From Propionivibrio dicarboxylicus (lineage in GTDB: Bacteria; Pseudomonadota; Gammaproteobacteria; Burkholderiales; Rhodocyclaceae): DNA of 64,000 bases. The position numbers were made by a program, and so were the translations under genes. Each line of letters begins with the position of its first letter. The stretch's first letter is position 1. Below are positions 32,135 through 41,399 of this stretch, one piece after another. Location of the stretch: positions 84,302 to 148,301 of the forward strand of contig CAMDMZ010000006.1 in NCBI GenBank assembly GCA_945902805.1. Reading direction: 5' to 3'. The notes beneath the pieces are model-generated. The model did not search any database, was not told the DNA's origin, and was given only the letters and a program-made list of their open reading frames with translations.

Positions 32135-34204
32135 CTACGTCGTCAGCTTGCGATAAATCTCCGCAATCCGCAGCGGCAGTTTCTTCACATCATCGAGCAC
32201 CGTATAGCGCGCCGGGCCGTACAAGCGCGACAAATAGTCGGCGCCGTGGCGGTCGATGGTCACGCAATAGCTGCGAATGCCTTTCTGCCGCGCTTCTTGC
32301 AAGGCACGTCGCGTGTCTTCGATGCCGTAGGTGCCGCGATACTCGTCGCCGAAGTCATCGGGGCGACCATCGGACAAGGTGATCAGCAGTTTGTGTCGCG
32401 CCGGTTCGGCAACCAGGAGTTCGGTCAAATGGCGCACGGCGACGCCCATGCGCGTGTAATCCTTGGCCTCGATGCCGGCGATGCGAGCGCGCACCTCGTC
32501 CGAATAGCTTTCGCCAAAACGCTTGATGCGATAAATGTCGCAGCGCGTGCGCGTCCAGCCCGAGAAGCCGTAGATGGCGTAATCATCGCCCAGGGTTTCC
32601 AGCGCTTCGCACAGCATGATCAGGGCTTCGCGTTCGGCGTCGTTGATCCAGCCTTTGGTCGATCCGCTCATATCGACCATGAACATCACCGCCAGCGAAC
32701 GATCGGTGCGCAGACGGCGGCAGAACAGACGCGCAGAAGGCTCCGCGCCGCCACGGCGGTCGGCCAGGGCTTCGACTAGCGCATCGACATCGATCTCCTC
32801 ACCTTCTGGCTGACGCTTATGAATGCGATCCTCGCCGCGCAATATTTCGAAGCGACGCCTGATCTGTCGAATCAGCGGCGCATGCCGGGTGCGCACGTCG
32901 CCGACATACTCGGCATCCCCCGTCTCGCCTGCGCTCTCGTACAGGTGGCACCAGTTGCGCCGATAGGCCAGTCGGTGGTAATCCCACTCGTCGTAGCGTT
33001 CATCCGGGTCACGCGTGCTTTTGAACTCGACACCGCTGACTTCAACGTCATCCGGCACCGGCGTCCAGCTGCCTTCTCCGGCGGGCGTCAGCAATTCTGG
33101 CGGAATTTCGCCCAGATCCTGGATCAGCGATTGCGCCGCCGCACGCGCGTCAGGCGGCAACATCGCCACCATGTCGCCCTCGATTTCCATGCTTTGCGGG
33201 CCGTCGTCGACCGTCAGTGGCGCATCCGGATCCTGTTGCCCGATGCCTCCGGCGCCGCGCAGCGCATTCAAGGCCTTGCGCACGATCTCCTTTTCGCGGC
33301 CGATACGTTCGCCGCGTGCATGCCAGGCCGCTGCGGGATCGAGAATGCCGAGATGAGAAAAAGTCGGTGCTGGCGGGACGGCGCTGCCCAACTCGGCGAG
33401 CAGGCGCAGGCTGTCCATGACGCTGGCGTCGGTCCGCGAAAGCACCGCGACCGCCGCCTCCAGCTCGACCGGCCAGGGTCCGCGCAAGTTGCTGATCTCA
33501 CGCGCCAGGCCCGGCAGTTCGCGCTCGATGCAGGCTTCCAGGCGAATCGCCTCGAACAGTGTCAGCCAGGCCAACGCGGCTTCGCGGTCCACCTGCCCGG
33601 CCAATGCCGCATCGAGGTCAACATTGAAAGTGCCGTATCGCGTCTGCGCCCAAAGTAGCGTTGCCATCGCCTTGTACAGGCGCCGGTTATCCTCGGCCGC
33701 CGTCAGGCGTGCCAGGCGCGGCGGCAGAAAAATGGTTTCGGTATCCGTCCAGCCGGCCTCACCCGTCTCGCTCTGGCGCAAGCCCAGCGGTCGCCCCGAC
33801 AAGCCCTGCACAAAGCGCGACAAACGCAAATCGACCTCGGTAAAACGTACTCCGCTGCGACCTTCGCGTGCCGCCTTGAGCCCTTCCAGATCACGCAGTT
33901 GCTCCATCGCCTCGCGCGCGCCCAGCTTGTCGTAGGTATCCAACCCGGCCAGCACCCAGGCTTCGAATCCGGCATCGTCGAGAATGGCAAAGGCTTTGGG
34001 TGACAGGGTGCAGATCAGGTAACCGATTTCGGCATAGGTTTGTGCGGCGACGCCGGCCCAGTGCAGCACCTGGTCCTGCTGCAGGCGCGGCAAGGGCTCG
34101 ATGATTTCGGCCAAGCGGCTGATCGAGCGATGTGATGGCGAGGCGAACAGCAGCTCGTCGAGCTGGGTCTCAAGTTCATCGGCAAAAAGTTTGCGATTCG
34201 ACAT
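32135..34204 (-). CDS. cbbO: CbbO/NorD-type protein with von Willebrand factor A domain
   Basis: 689 residues from the ATG at 34204, six bases after the big kinase. The C-terminal VWA domain (~510-690) has a full MIDAS: DMSGST, then Thr in DYTRMG and Asp in TLSDGRPDD. The N-terminal two thirds match CbbO/NorD. These act with the AAA+ ATPase CbbQ or NorQ to remodel a target enzyme, RuBisCO or NO reductase. Its partner cbbQ lies 6.4 kb away, separated by the signalling genes. Copy 7 of the repeat encodes AVPPAPTF in a linker near residue 280. No RuBisCO gene is in the window, so its target is undetermined. Confidence 0.88.
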   Translation of the reverse strand: MSNRKLFADELETQLDELLFASPSHRSISRLAEIIEPLPRLQQDQVLHWAGVAAQTYAEIGYLICTLSPKAFAILDDAGFEAWVLAGLDTYDKLGAREAMEQLRDLEGLKAAREGRSGVRFTEVDLRLSRFVQGLSGRPLGLRQSETGEAGWTDTETIFLPPRLARLTAAEDNRRLYKAMATLLWAQTRYGTFNVDLDAALAGQVDREAALAWLTLFEAIRLEACIERELPGLAREISNLRGPWPVELEAAVAVLSRTDASVMDSLRLLAELGSAVPPAPTFSHLGILDPAAAWHARGERIGREKEIVRKALNALRGAGGIGQQDPDAPLTVDDGPQSMEIEGDMVAMLPPDARAAAQSLIQDLGEIPPELLTPAGEGSWTPVPDDVEVSGVEFKSTRDPDERYDEWDYHRLAYRRNWCHLYESAGETGDAEYVGDVRTRHAPLIRQIRRRFEILRGEDRIHKRQPEGEEIDVDALVEALADRRGGAEPSARLFCRRLRTDRSLAVMFMVDMSGSTKGWINDAEREALIMLCEALETLGDDYAIYGFSGWTRTRCDIYRIKRFGESYSDEVRARIAGIEAKDYTRMGVAVRHLTELLVAEPARHKLLITLSDGRPDDFGDEYRGTYGIEDTRRALQEARQKGIRSYCVTIDRHGADYLSRLYGPARYTVLDDVKKLPLRIAEIYRKLTT
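33358..33384 (+). repeat. Dispersed 27-bp repeat, copy 7 (inside cbbO)
   Basis: Encodes AVPPAPTFS in frame near the middle of CbbO. Perfect through the CGGGACGGCG half except for the last base. Confidence 0.9.
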
Positions 34205-34210
34205 CAACGC

Positions 34211-37200
34211 CTATTTCTCGACGGCCGCCGTCCCATCAGAGCCGACTTTTTCGGCACTCCCCAGCGCAGCCTCAACGCCACCAATCACCGGCAACAATTC
34301 TTTCATGACCTCCGTGAGCGCGGCCTGCACCTCAGTGGCGGGAGTCGCATGTTTGCAGGCTTGCTCCAGCACCAGTGCGGCTTCACGCAGTGCCCGGGCG
34401 CCAATACTGGCCGCCGCGCCCTTCAGCGTATGGGCGGCGCGACCAGCGGCTTCCGGGTCAGCTCGATCGGCCAACGCTTGAGCAAACTTGACGTCAAAAT
34501 CTTTCTGCGTGGTGAGAAAGATGCGCAAAACGCGCGCCAGGAATCCGGGCAGCCCCATGGTCGATTGCAAGGCGGCGTCGACATCCACATTGACCAGCTT
34601 TGTGAGATCAACCGCCGCCGTTGACGCACTGGCGGCTACGAATGGCGCTACCGGTGGCGCTGCCGGCGGCGCGCCCGCCGCCACCGCAGCGGTCACCACC
34701 GCCGCGCTGGATTCGACGCGAACCGCGCGCACCTTGCCCTGCAACTGCTTACCGAGGACGGCGAACAACTGGTCGACGATGACCGGCTTCGGCACAAAGT
34801 CATCCATGCCGGCCACAAAGCATTTCTCGCGGTCGCCCTGCATCACATTGGCGGTCATTGCGATCACCGGCAACTGTCGCCAGCGCGGTTCCTGGCGTAT
34901 CGCCCGCGTAGCATCGTAGCCGTCCATCACCGGCATCTGGCAATCCATCAACACGGCATCAAACTCATCGGCAAAAAGACAGTCCAAGGCCTCGCGGCCG
35001 TCGTGCGCCACGGTCACCGCGCAACCGGCCTCATGCAGGTAAGCGGTGACGATTTCGATATTCAGGGCGTAGTCGTCAACCACCAGAATCCGTGCGCCGG
35101 CGATATCGGGATGTTGCGCCGGTGGCACAGCGTGGCTGCTTTCCGCGTTGCCCTTGCCAGCCTCGATCGCCTGCAACAGAGCCCGTCGCGTGACGGGGCG
35201 ACCAATCAACTGCGCCCGAGGCCACGCCACAGGCTGCACCAGGTGCTGGCGCCACGCCAGAATCAGCGGCGGCGATTTTTCCTGCAGCCAGGTGGCAAAT
35301 TCTGGGTCGGCAACACCCGCTTCGTCGCTCAGGATCACAAACGGCGTTGCCTGCGCGGCAACCCGTTGCCGGCCGAGCACGAGCGCCTCTGCGGCCGATG
35401 CCGCGTCCTCGACCGTGGCGCCCAGTCCCCGCAACAAACGAACAATGGCCGCGCGTTGCGCCGCCTGTGCAACAACGACGAGGAGCTCGGTACCGACCAA
35501 GGGACGCGAGAGTTCCTCGGGCGGGACCGGCAGCGCGAGCGGTACCGTGAAGTGAAACTGACTCCCGCGTCCGGATTCGCTTTCCGCATACAACTCGCCG
35601 CCCATAAGTTCCCCCAGATTGCGGCAAATCGTCAAGCCGAGCCCGGTGCCGCCGTAACGGCGGGTAGTCGAGGCATCGGCCTGCGCAAACGCATCAAACA
35701 CATGCGCGGCCTGCTCGGGCGACATGCCGATACCGGTATCGCTCACCGTCACCTTCAGGCGCACGCCGCCAGAACTCGGCTGTTCAATCGCCATGGCAAG
35801 GGTGATCTGGCCCTCGGCAGTAAATTTGACCGCGTTCGAACACAAATTGCTGAGCACCTGCGTCACGCGCAAGGAATCGCCGATCACCACACCGGGAAGG
35901 TCCGGTGCGATATCGATGACGAATTCCACGCCTTTTTCATTCGCCGAGTCGCCGTACAGATCAGCGATCTGCTCCAGCATGTCATCCAGCCGGAACGGAT
36001 GCGGATCGAGCCGGAGCTGACCGGATTCAATCTTCGAGAAATCCAGCACATCATTCAACAAGCCGAGCAAGAGCAAGGCCGAGCGATGTTCCTTTTGCAG
36101 GTAATCGCGCTGCCGGTCGTCGAGACGAGTCCGCAGCAGTAATTCGGAAAGTCCGATGATGGCATTCATCGGGGTGCGGATTTCATGACTGATATTGGCG
36201 AGGAATTGACCCTTGGTGACGTTCGCCGCCTCAGCCCCGCGCAAGGCTTCTTTGAGTTCGCCAGCGATCCGCTTGTCTTCGGTGACGTCCAGCATCAGGG
36301 CGTAGACACCGCGGACGGCGCCGTGCTCATCACGCGCCGGACGCATCGTCACGGCAAAGGTTTGGCCATCGCGCTCGGCTTCGTAGAAGACCTCGTTACC
36401 GGCCATGGCACCTTCTCGGAACGGCGCAATCTCGTCATAAATGCGGTCGCCCAGGAGTTCCCGCAATGGCCGGCCTAGCGCCTGGTCGCGCTCGAAACCA
36501 AACTGCCGGGCATAGGGCTCATTGCAATAGACGATCTTGTAGTCGGTGTCGAAGTAATTGATCAAGGCCGGCACATTGTCGGTGAGCATGCGCACCCGGC
36601 GCTCCTGTTCGGCCAGGTCGCGTAGCGCCTGTTCAGTGGCGGCATGGGCGGCGAGCGCGCGCTGTTCAAGTTCGCGCTGGGCGCTGATGTCCTCGCTGAT
36701 GGCCAGGTAATGGCTAACATTGCCGTCACTATTGCGTAACGGGGTGATCAGGTTGTGCGACCAATATTTACTGCCATCGCGCCGCCGATTGAGCAGATCG
36801 CCCGACCATTCGTTACCGGCGGTGAGCGCGGCCCACATGGCTTCGACCACCTCGGGTGCGGTATCTCCGGAGGCAATCAACTTGTGGGTTTGGCCCAGAG
36901 CCTCGGCTTCGGAGTAGCCGGTCATCGCGAGAAATCGCGCATTGACGTAATCGATCACGCCGTGGATGTCGGTCATGGATACGGCGGCGGGGCTCTCTTC
37001 AACAGCACGCGAGAGCATCCGCAGGCGCTGGGCAATGAGTTCGCGTTCGGTGACATCACGAATCACCATGACGGCGCCGTCTACGTGGCCGTCGCGTAAA
37101 AGCGGCAAGAAGGAATACTCGCCGCGAATGCTGCGCCGATCACTGGTCCAGAAAATGTCGGTACCAAAAACCTCCGTCCGGCTTGCCACAAAACGCTTGA

Positions 37201-38773
37201 CCGTCGGACAGTCTTCGACCCGGCAAACGCTGCCATCGGCGCGGGTGTGATGGATCAGGTCGTGGAGCGATTTGCCCTTTGCGGCGCTTTCGCTAAAGCC
37301 GAACATCCGCTCGGCCGCCGGGTTAAACGAGGTGACGCAGGCGTGGTTGTCGATCCCGATCACGGCTTCGGCGATGGAGTTGATCAATTGCCGCGAGTGA
37401 TCTTCCGCCATGGCGACTTCGGCACGCACCTTGGCCAGGCGCGCACTGTTGAGTTCTTCTTGCAGACGTTCGCGCTCAAACTCGGCTTCTTTGCTGGCTG
37501 TGATGTCGGTGGCAATGCCTTCGATGATCACTTCAGAACCGTTGTGTGTGATGCTGACCGCCCGATCGTGAATCCAGCGCCAGCGACCATCGGCATGCTG
37601 CAAACGGTAGTCGATGTTGAATAGTTCACCCGGTGCCAGATTGGCCAGGGTCGATTTGACGTGGGCGACGTCATCAAACCGGATCGCACGTTGCCAGCGC
37701 CACGGATCGCGCCGCAGGTCGGCGGGCGAAGCCCCGAGCAGGTTATGCACGCCCTCGCTAAAGTCGAGGCCGCCACGGGTGCTGGAATAGCGATACAGCG
37801 CGACCGCTGCCTGTTCCAGCACCGCCTCGGTGCGTGCATCACGTCGCCGCGCCCGCAAGTAGAGCCAGGTGATGATCACGTTGCCACCGAGAATGCCGGT
37901 CACCGCAAAGGCCACATTACGGGCACGTTGGTACCAGCTCTTGAGATAACTCTCCTCGCTACGGCCAGAGCTTGCTACCAGTCCACCATTCGACAGGCCG
38001 ATCATTGCAATCTGGCGTGCGCCCCCGGCAAAGGATGCTGAGTTCAGCGCCGAGGTCTTGACCCCGGCTGCGGGCAAGGAGCCAGCGAACGGGACAACAG
38101 GCAACTCACCCTTGACCAAGGCGGCGCGTGGCGAACGTATCAGGACGTGTTTGCCTGAAGACAGCAGCGCAGCGGAATCACCGACAGCGCTCACCAAGGT
38201 GTCGAGAAAACTACCGAAGCACTGTTCAGGATCAATCACACCAGCGACGACGCCGGCAAAGGGGCCATCCGCCCCGGCAATAGTCTGTAACGACAACAAA
38301 CTCCAACGCCCGAGCGCCGGATCAAACACCGGTTCCGGCGCGACCAGATGGGTGCGCTCGCCTTGGCTAAGGCTGGCAAACCAGGACTGCCCGGCGAAAT
38401 TCAGTGGCAAGTTGGCACCACCGAGCGCACTGCCGGCGGCCAGGGAACTGGCCACCACATGACCGTGGGTATCGATGACACGAACGATAGGCAGACAACC
38501 GGCCTGGCGTGTTTGCGAGTGCTGCAGATAGGTTTGTTGTGCCGCTGGCGTCGTATGCTGGCGTAGCGCGACGGCCAGATTCTTGAGGTCGTCATTGATG
38601 TCGTCCAGTACATGATCGGTGTAGCGAGCAAGCAGCGCCGCGCCGCCGCCGGTATCGCGCACCGCATGACTGACCAGTTCACCATGATGCTGGATCAGGG
38701 CATGAACCAGGGAAACGGAGACCGCCAGGCCAAAACCCCATATGGCGATCAGGAGTGCGCGTTGTGCTGTCAT
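34211..38773 (-). CDS. Large four-PAS hybrid sensor kinase with two receivers and HPt
   Basis: 1520 residues from the ATG at 38773. Order: helix ~6-26, dCache-like periplasmic sensor ~30-280, helix ~290-310, PAS domains near 325-430, 455-580, 590-705 and 730-840, HisKA with His ~864 (FLANISHEIRTPMN), HATPase, a degenerate receiver lacking the acidic pocket, an intact receiver with Asp ~1277 (AVLMDCQMPVMDG), and a C-terminal HPt with His ~1448 (AAHTLKGAAAS). The C-terminus KVGSDGTAA is a repeat-encoded tail. Several unrelated PAS modules suggest integrated redox input. It is translated with the two upstream regulators. Confidence 0.93.
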   Translation of the reverse strand: MTAQRALLIAIWGFGLAVSVSLVHALIQHHGELVSHAVRDTGGGAALLARYTDHVLDDINDDLKNLAVALRQHTTPAAQQTYLQHSQTRQAGCLPIVRVIDTHGHVVASSLAAGSALGGANLPLNFAGQSWFASLSQGERTHLVAPEPVFDPALGRWSLLSLQTIAGADGPFAGVVAGVIDPEQCFGSFLDTLVSAVGDSAALLSSGKHVLIRSPRAALVKGELPVVPFAGSLPAAGVKTSALNSASFAGGARQIAMIGLSNGGLVASSGRSEESYLKSWYQRARNVAFAVTGILGGNVIITWLYLRARRRDARTEAVLEQAAVALYRYSSTRGGLDFSEGVHNLLGASPADLRRDPWRWQRAIRFDDVAHVKSTLANLAPGELFNIDYRLQHADGRWRWIHDRAVSITHNGSEVIIEGIATDITASKEAEFERERLQEELNSARLAKVRAEVAMAEDHSRQLINSIAEAVIGIDNHACVTSFNPAAERMFGFSESAAKGKSLHDLIHHTRADGSVCRVEDCPTVKRFVASRTEVFGTDIFWTSDRRSIRGEYSFLPLLRDGHVDGAVMVIRDVTERELIAQRLRMLSRAVEESPAAVSMTDIHGVIDYVNARFLAMTGYSEAEALGQTHKLIASGDTAPEVVEAMWAALTAGNEWSGDLLNRRRDGSKYWSHNLITPLRNSDGNVSHYLAISEDISAQRELEQRALAAHAATEQALRDLAEQERRVRMLTDNVPALINYFDTDYKIVYCNEPYARQFGFERDQALGRPLRELLGDRIYDEIAPFREGAMAGNEVFYEAERDGQTFAVTMRPARDEHGAVRGVYALMLDVTEDKRIAGELKEALRGAEAANVTKGQFLANISHEIRTPMNAIIGLSELLLRTRLDDRQRDYLQKEHRSALLLLGLLNDVLDFSKIESGQLRLDPHPFRLDDMLEQIADLYGDSANEKGVEFVIDIAPDLPGVVIGDSLRVTQVLSNLCSNAVKFTAEGQITLAMAIEQPSSGGVRLKVTVSDTGIGMSPEQAAHVFDAFAQADASTTRRYGGTGLGLTICRNLGELMGGELYAESESGRGSQFHFTVPLALPVPPEELSRPLVGTELLVVVAQAAQRAAIVRLLRGLGATVEDAASAAEALVLGRQRVAAQATPFVILSDEAGVADPEFATWLQEKSPPLILAWRQHLVQPVAWPRAQLIGRPVTRRALLQAIEAGKGNAESSHAVPPAQHPDIAGARILVVDDYALNIEIVTAYLHEAGCAVTVAHDGREALDCLFADEFDAVLMDCQMPVMDGYDATRAIRQEPRWRQLPVIAMTANVMQGDREKCFVAGMDDFVPKPVIVDQLFAVLGKQLQGKVRAVRVESSAAVVTAAVAAGAPPAAPPVAPFVAASASTAAVDLTKLVNVDVDAALQSTMGLPGFLARVLRIFLTTQKDFDVKFAQALADRADPEAAGRAAHTLKGAAASIGARALREAALVLEQACKHATPATEVQAALTEVMKELLPVIGGVEAALGSAEKVGSDGTAAVEK
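34225..34251 (-). repeat. Dispersed 27-bp repeat, copy 8 (3' end of large kinase gene)
   Basis: Encodes KVGSDGTAA just before the stop codon. More diverged, with TGATG replacing TGGCG in the middle. Confidence 0.7.
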
Positions 38774-38804
38774 GGCCGGTTCATCGACGCGGGTCGTGGG
38801 TGTG

Positions 38805-38831
38805 CCGCCGTCTCGCCAGCACCGACTTTTT
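38805..38831 (-). repeat. Dispersed 27-bp repeat, copy 9 (between regulator and kinase genes)
   Basis: Starts inside the TAA stop of the REC-HATPase gene (38830-38832) and runs into the 56-base gap before the kinase ATG. AAAAAGTCGGTGCTGG then CGAGACGGCGG. Confidence 0.88.
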
Positions 38832-39735
38832 ACAGATCGACAGTGGCCACAACCACATTGCCGCAACCCTCGTAGTTCAGGCTGGCGAAGCTGATCTGGC
38901 GCGCCAGGGCAATGCCGCGACCATTGGGATCGAGCGCGCGTTCCGGATCAAGTTCCAGGTATTTCGCCGGGGTAAAGCCTTCGCCTTCATCGGCGATGCG
39001 AATCCGCAGCGCACCGGCGCCGCGTTCGAGCTCAACGGCCACGGTTCGTTCTGACCAGGGCGAGATGCCGAGGCGCCGCTCGATTTCATCATGGAGCGCG
39101 CCAGCGATCAGCAGTTCGCTCTTTTCGCGGTAGGTAATAGCCAGGTTGCCATGTTCGACGGCATTCAACAACAACTCGGAAAGACCCAGCGCGACGCCAT
39201 CCGGATTCGGTGCGCCCGCAGCCAGCAGCGACGATAGTTCGCGCGCCTCAGCCGGCGTGCGCAAGTGAAAGCGTCCGGCGGTGAGCAGGCTGATCGCGCC
39301 GGCGGCCCGTCGCGTGGCGGCGGTGAGCGCCTGCCGCTCCGCAAAATCATCCAGCGCGGCCTTGACCACGGCTTGCAGCAGACGAAAATTGAACGGCTTG
39401 GTGAGGTAATAATGCACCCCGGCAGCAATCCCTTCGGCGATTTCGGACTGTTGCGTGAGCGCCGTCTCGAAGATCACCGGCAGTTCGGCCAGGCGTGGAT
39501 CGCCCTTGATCCGGTGCAGGAGTTCCATGCCATTCATGCGTGGCATGGAGCGATCAGAGATCACCAGATCAAACCGCTGCTGCGGATCGCACAGCAGGCG
39601 CCACGCTTCTTCGCCGTCATGCGCAATCGTCAGGCTGTAGCCAACAGGCTCCAGATAGCCTTGCAACAACTCAAGCGACAAGGGGTCGTCATCGACCAGT
39701 AATAGCGAAGCGGCAGGGGTGGTGGGTTCGGTCAT
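38830..39735 (-). CDS. Response regulator with HATPase output domain
   Basis: 301 residues. An N-terminal receiver has the acidic pocket LLVDDDP, the acceptor Asp in LVISDRSMPRMNG and Lys in YLTKPF. The C-terminal half is a GHKL ATPase with N-box LSELLLNAVEHGN, G1 IADEGEGF and G2 NGRGIALARQ. It has no HisKA or HPt, so it resembles an RsbW-type anti-sigma kinase controlled by phosphorylation more than a sensor kinase. It overlaps the upstream HTH-REC gene (ATGA). Confidence 0.9.
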   Translation of the reverse strand: MTEPTTPAASLLLVDDDPLSLELLQGYLEPVGYSLTIAHDGEEAWRLLCDPQQRFDLVISDRSMPRMNGMELLHRIKGDPRLAELPVIFETALTQQSEIAEGIAAGVHYYLTKPFNFRLLQAVVKAALDDFAERQALTAATRRAAGAISLLTAGRFHLRTPAEARELSSLLAAGAPNPDGVALGLSELLLNAVEHGNLAITYREKSELLIAGALHDEIERRLGISPWSERTVAVELERGAGALRIRIADEGEGFTPAKYLELDPERALDPNGRGIALARQISFASLNYEGCGNVVVATVDL

Positions 39736-40391
39736 GATTGAGGGGTGATGAGCGACTCGGGAGTGGTGGGGACCGCCGCAGCGGCATTTTGGTCGACAGG
39801 TGCTGTGGGCAATTCGCCAAACACGGCGGCGATGAGGTCAGCCGGCAACACCGGCTTTTGGAGGAAAGCGACGCCGTTCGGCAAGCCACCGCGTTCGGCA
39901 ATTTCCTCGGGATCGAGACTCGAAAAGACGACAATGCGCATCGCCGCGAAATCCTCGTTGGCCATCAGGCTACGCAGCATGCGCAGGCCATCCATGCCCG
40001 GCATGGCGATATCGACCAGCAAAACGTCCGGCGTTTGCTGCCCGGCGCGGATAAGCCCTTCATAGCCATCGCCGGCAACACGCAGGCGAAGATTTGGCAA
40101 ACTGGCCTGCAACATGCCGCCGACCAACTCACGCTGGAAAGCATCATCTTCGACCAGCAAGACCTCAATCCCGCCCGGCTGCATACGCAACGGGCGACCA
40201 TAGGCGGCGCGCTGACTGGCGGCCACTTGCTCGACGGCATCGGCCGGAATCCGGCGGTGGCCACCCGGCGTCTTCCATGCCGGAAGCACGTTGCGCTCGA
40301 CCCAGAGCTGGACCGTTCGCATTGAGACACCGAGGCGATCGGCCGCTTCACGAGTCGTCAAGGCTTCGGCACTTGGTGCGAACTTGGTCAT
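39732..40391 (-). CDS. HTH-REC regulator (N-terminal excisionase/MerR-like HTH)
   Basis: 219 residues from the ATG at 40391 (AAGGA upstream). The N-terminal TTREAADRLGVSMRTVQLWVERNVLPAWKTPGGHRRIP is an excisionase-type winged HTH; the receiver follows at ~75-200, with acidic pocket LVEDDAF, acceptor Asp in VLLVDIAMPGMDG and Lys in LQKPV. The DNA-binding module comes first, opposite to the usual order. It ends in an Ala/Pro tail. First gene of the regulator-kinase-cbbO operon, behind a 183-base intergenic region. Confidence 0.9.
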   Translation of the reverse strand: MTKFAPSAEALTTREAADRLGVSMRTVQLWVERNVLPAWKTPGGHRRIPADAVEQVAASQRAAYGRPLRMQPGGIEVLLVEDDAFQRELVGGMLQASLPNLRLRVAGDGYEGLIRAGQQTPDVLLVDIAMPGMDGLRMLRSLMANEDFAAMRIVVFSSLDPEEIAERGGLPNGVAFLQKPVLPADLIAAVFGELPTAPVDQNAAAAVPTTPESLITPQS

Positions 40392-40466
40392 AATCCTTCC
40401 ACTCTCGGCACCCATTAGTTTGGTGCAATTTATTCCGCAATTACTAATTTTTCGTTATGAACCTGG
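40392..40466 (-). promoter_or_regulatory. A+T-rich leader/promoter region of the regulator-kinase-cbbO operon
   Basis: About 75 A+T-rich bases between the ATG of the HTH-REC gene and the cbbQ terminator. This is the only space left for a promoter of the four-gene signalling operon. I can name no specific -10/-35 or operator here with confidence. Confidence 0.4.
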
Positions 40467-40491
40467 AAAAAAGCGCTCTTAGATAGAGCGC
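40467..40491 (-). terminator. Rho-independent terminator after cbbQ
   Basis: GCGCTCT pairs with AGAGCGC (40473-40479, 40485-40491) around a 5-base loop; on the minus strand six T follow. It separates the sat-apr-cbbQ transcript from the regulator-kinase-cbbO transcript. Confidence 0.85.
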
Positions 40492-40574
40492 GATTCGGTT
40501 TCTGAGCGGAATACTACATCAGTTATGCAATGATTGCTGATTTTGCGCGTTTAGTGGTGGCGAAAAAGCTGTGA

Positions 40575-41390
40575 CTAGAAGACCGCGCGAATCAGGTCAT
40601 CCAATGATCCGGTCATATCCGGCTCGTCAGTCAGGGCTCGCGCAATCGCGGCGGTGCAGGCGATCGCGGGATCGAGGCCATCGCCGATGAGTTGGGCCGC
40701 ATGTACCAGCAGGCGTGTACTGGCGCCCTCATCCAGGCCGGCGCCCTTGAGATTGCGTGTCAATTCACCCAGCTTGACGAGCTTTTTGGCCATCTCCGGC
40801 GTCGTGCGACCTTCATTGACGACAATCCGGGCTTCCGTTTCGGCGTCTGGATAATCAAAGTCGAGGGCGATGAAGCGTTGCCGCGTGCTTTGCTTCAACT
40901 CCTTCATCACGCTCTGGTAGCCGGGGTTGTAGGAAATGACCAGCATGAAGTCATCGGGCGCCTTGACCAGTTCACCACGCTTCTCGATCGGCAACAGGCG
41001 TCGCGTATCGGTCAGTGGGTGAATCACCACCGTGGTGTCTTTGCGTGCCTCAACGATTTCATCGAGATAACAAATCGCACCAGCGCGCACTGCAGCAGTG
41101 AGCGGACCATCGAGCCAGACGGTATCTTCGCCGACAATCAGGTAACGCCCGACCAGATCGGCGGTGGTCAGGTCATCGTGACAGGAAACCGTGATCAGCG
41201 GGCGCTTGAGCTTCCACGCCATGTGCTCGACGAAACGCGTCTTACCGCAGCCGGTCGGACCTTTCAGCAATACCGGCAGCTTTCGTCGCGCGGCCGCTTC
41301 AAACAGCGCAATCTCGTCGCCACAGGCATGGTAATAGGGCTCGTCGTCGATATGTGCGAGCTGCGGACTCAGGGCATGGGGAGTGGTCAT
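40575..41390 (-). CDS. cbbQ: MoxR-type AAA+ ATPase CbbQ/NorQ
   Basis: 271 residues with Walker [14 protein letters not shown], Walker [15 protein letters not shown], a sensor-1 Asn in ISYNPGY, and the arginine region STRQRFI. C-terminal CbbQ_C ([17 protein letters not shown]) is recognisable. It should form a hexamer with CbbO, whose MIDAS docks to the target. Its start is nine bases after the YkgJ stop. CbbQ and NorQ cannot be separated by sequence here, and no RuBisCO or NO reductase gene is in the window. Confidence 0.9.
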   Translation of the reverse strand: MTTPHALSPQLAHIDDEPYYHACGDEIALFEAAARRKLPVLLKGPTGCGKTRFVEHMAWKLKRPLITVSCHDDLTTADLVGRYLIVGEDTVWLDGPLTAAVRAGAICYLDEIVEARKDTTVVIHPLTDTRRLLPIEKRGELVKAPDDFMLVISYNPGYQSVMKELKQSTRQRFIALDFDYPDAETEARIVVNEGRTTPEMAKKLVKLGELTRNLKGAGLDEGASTRLLVHAAQLIGDGLDPAIACTAAIARALTDEPDMTGSLDDLIRAVF

Positions 41391-41399
41391 GGCGTTTGC

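Noticed and set aside
35003..36142. A 379-codon open frame on the plus strand
   Set aside because: Antisense to the large kinase; composition is a mirror of its coding strand.
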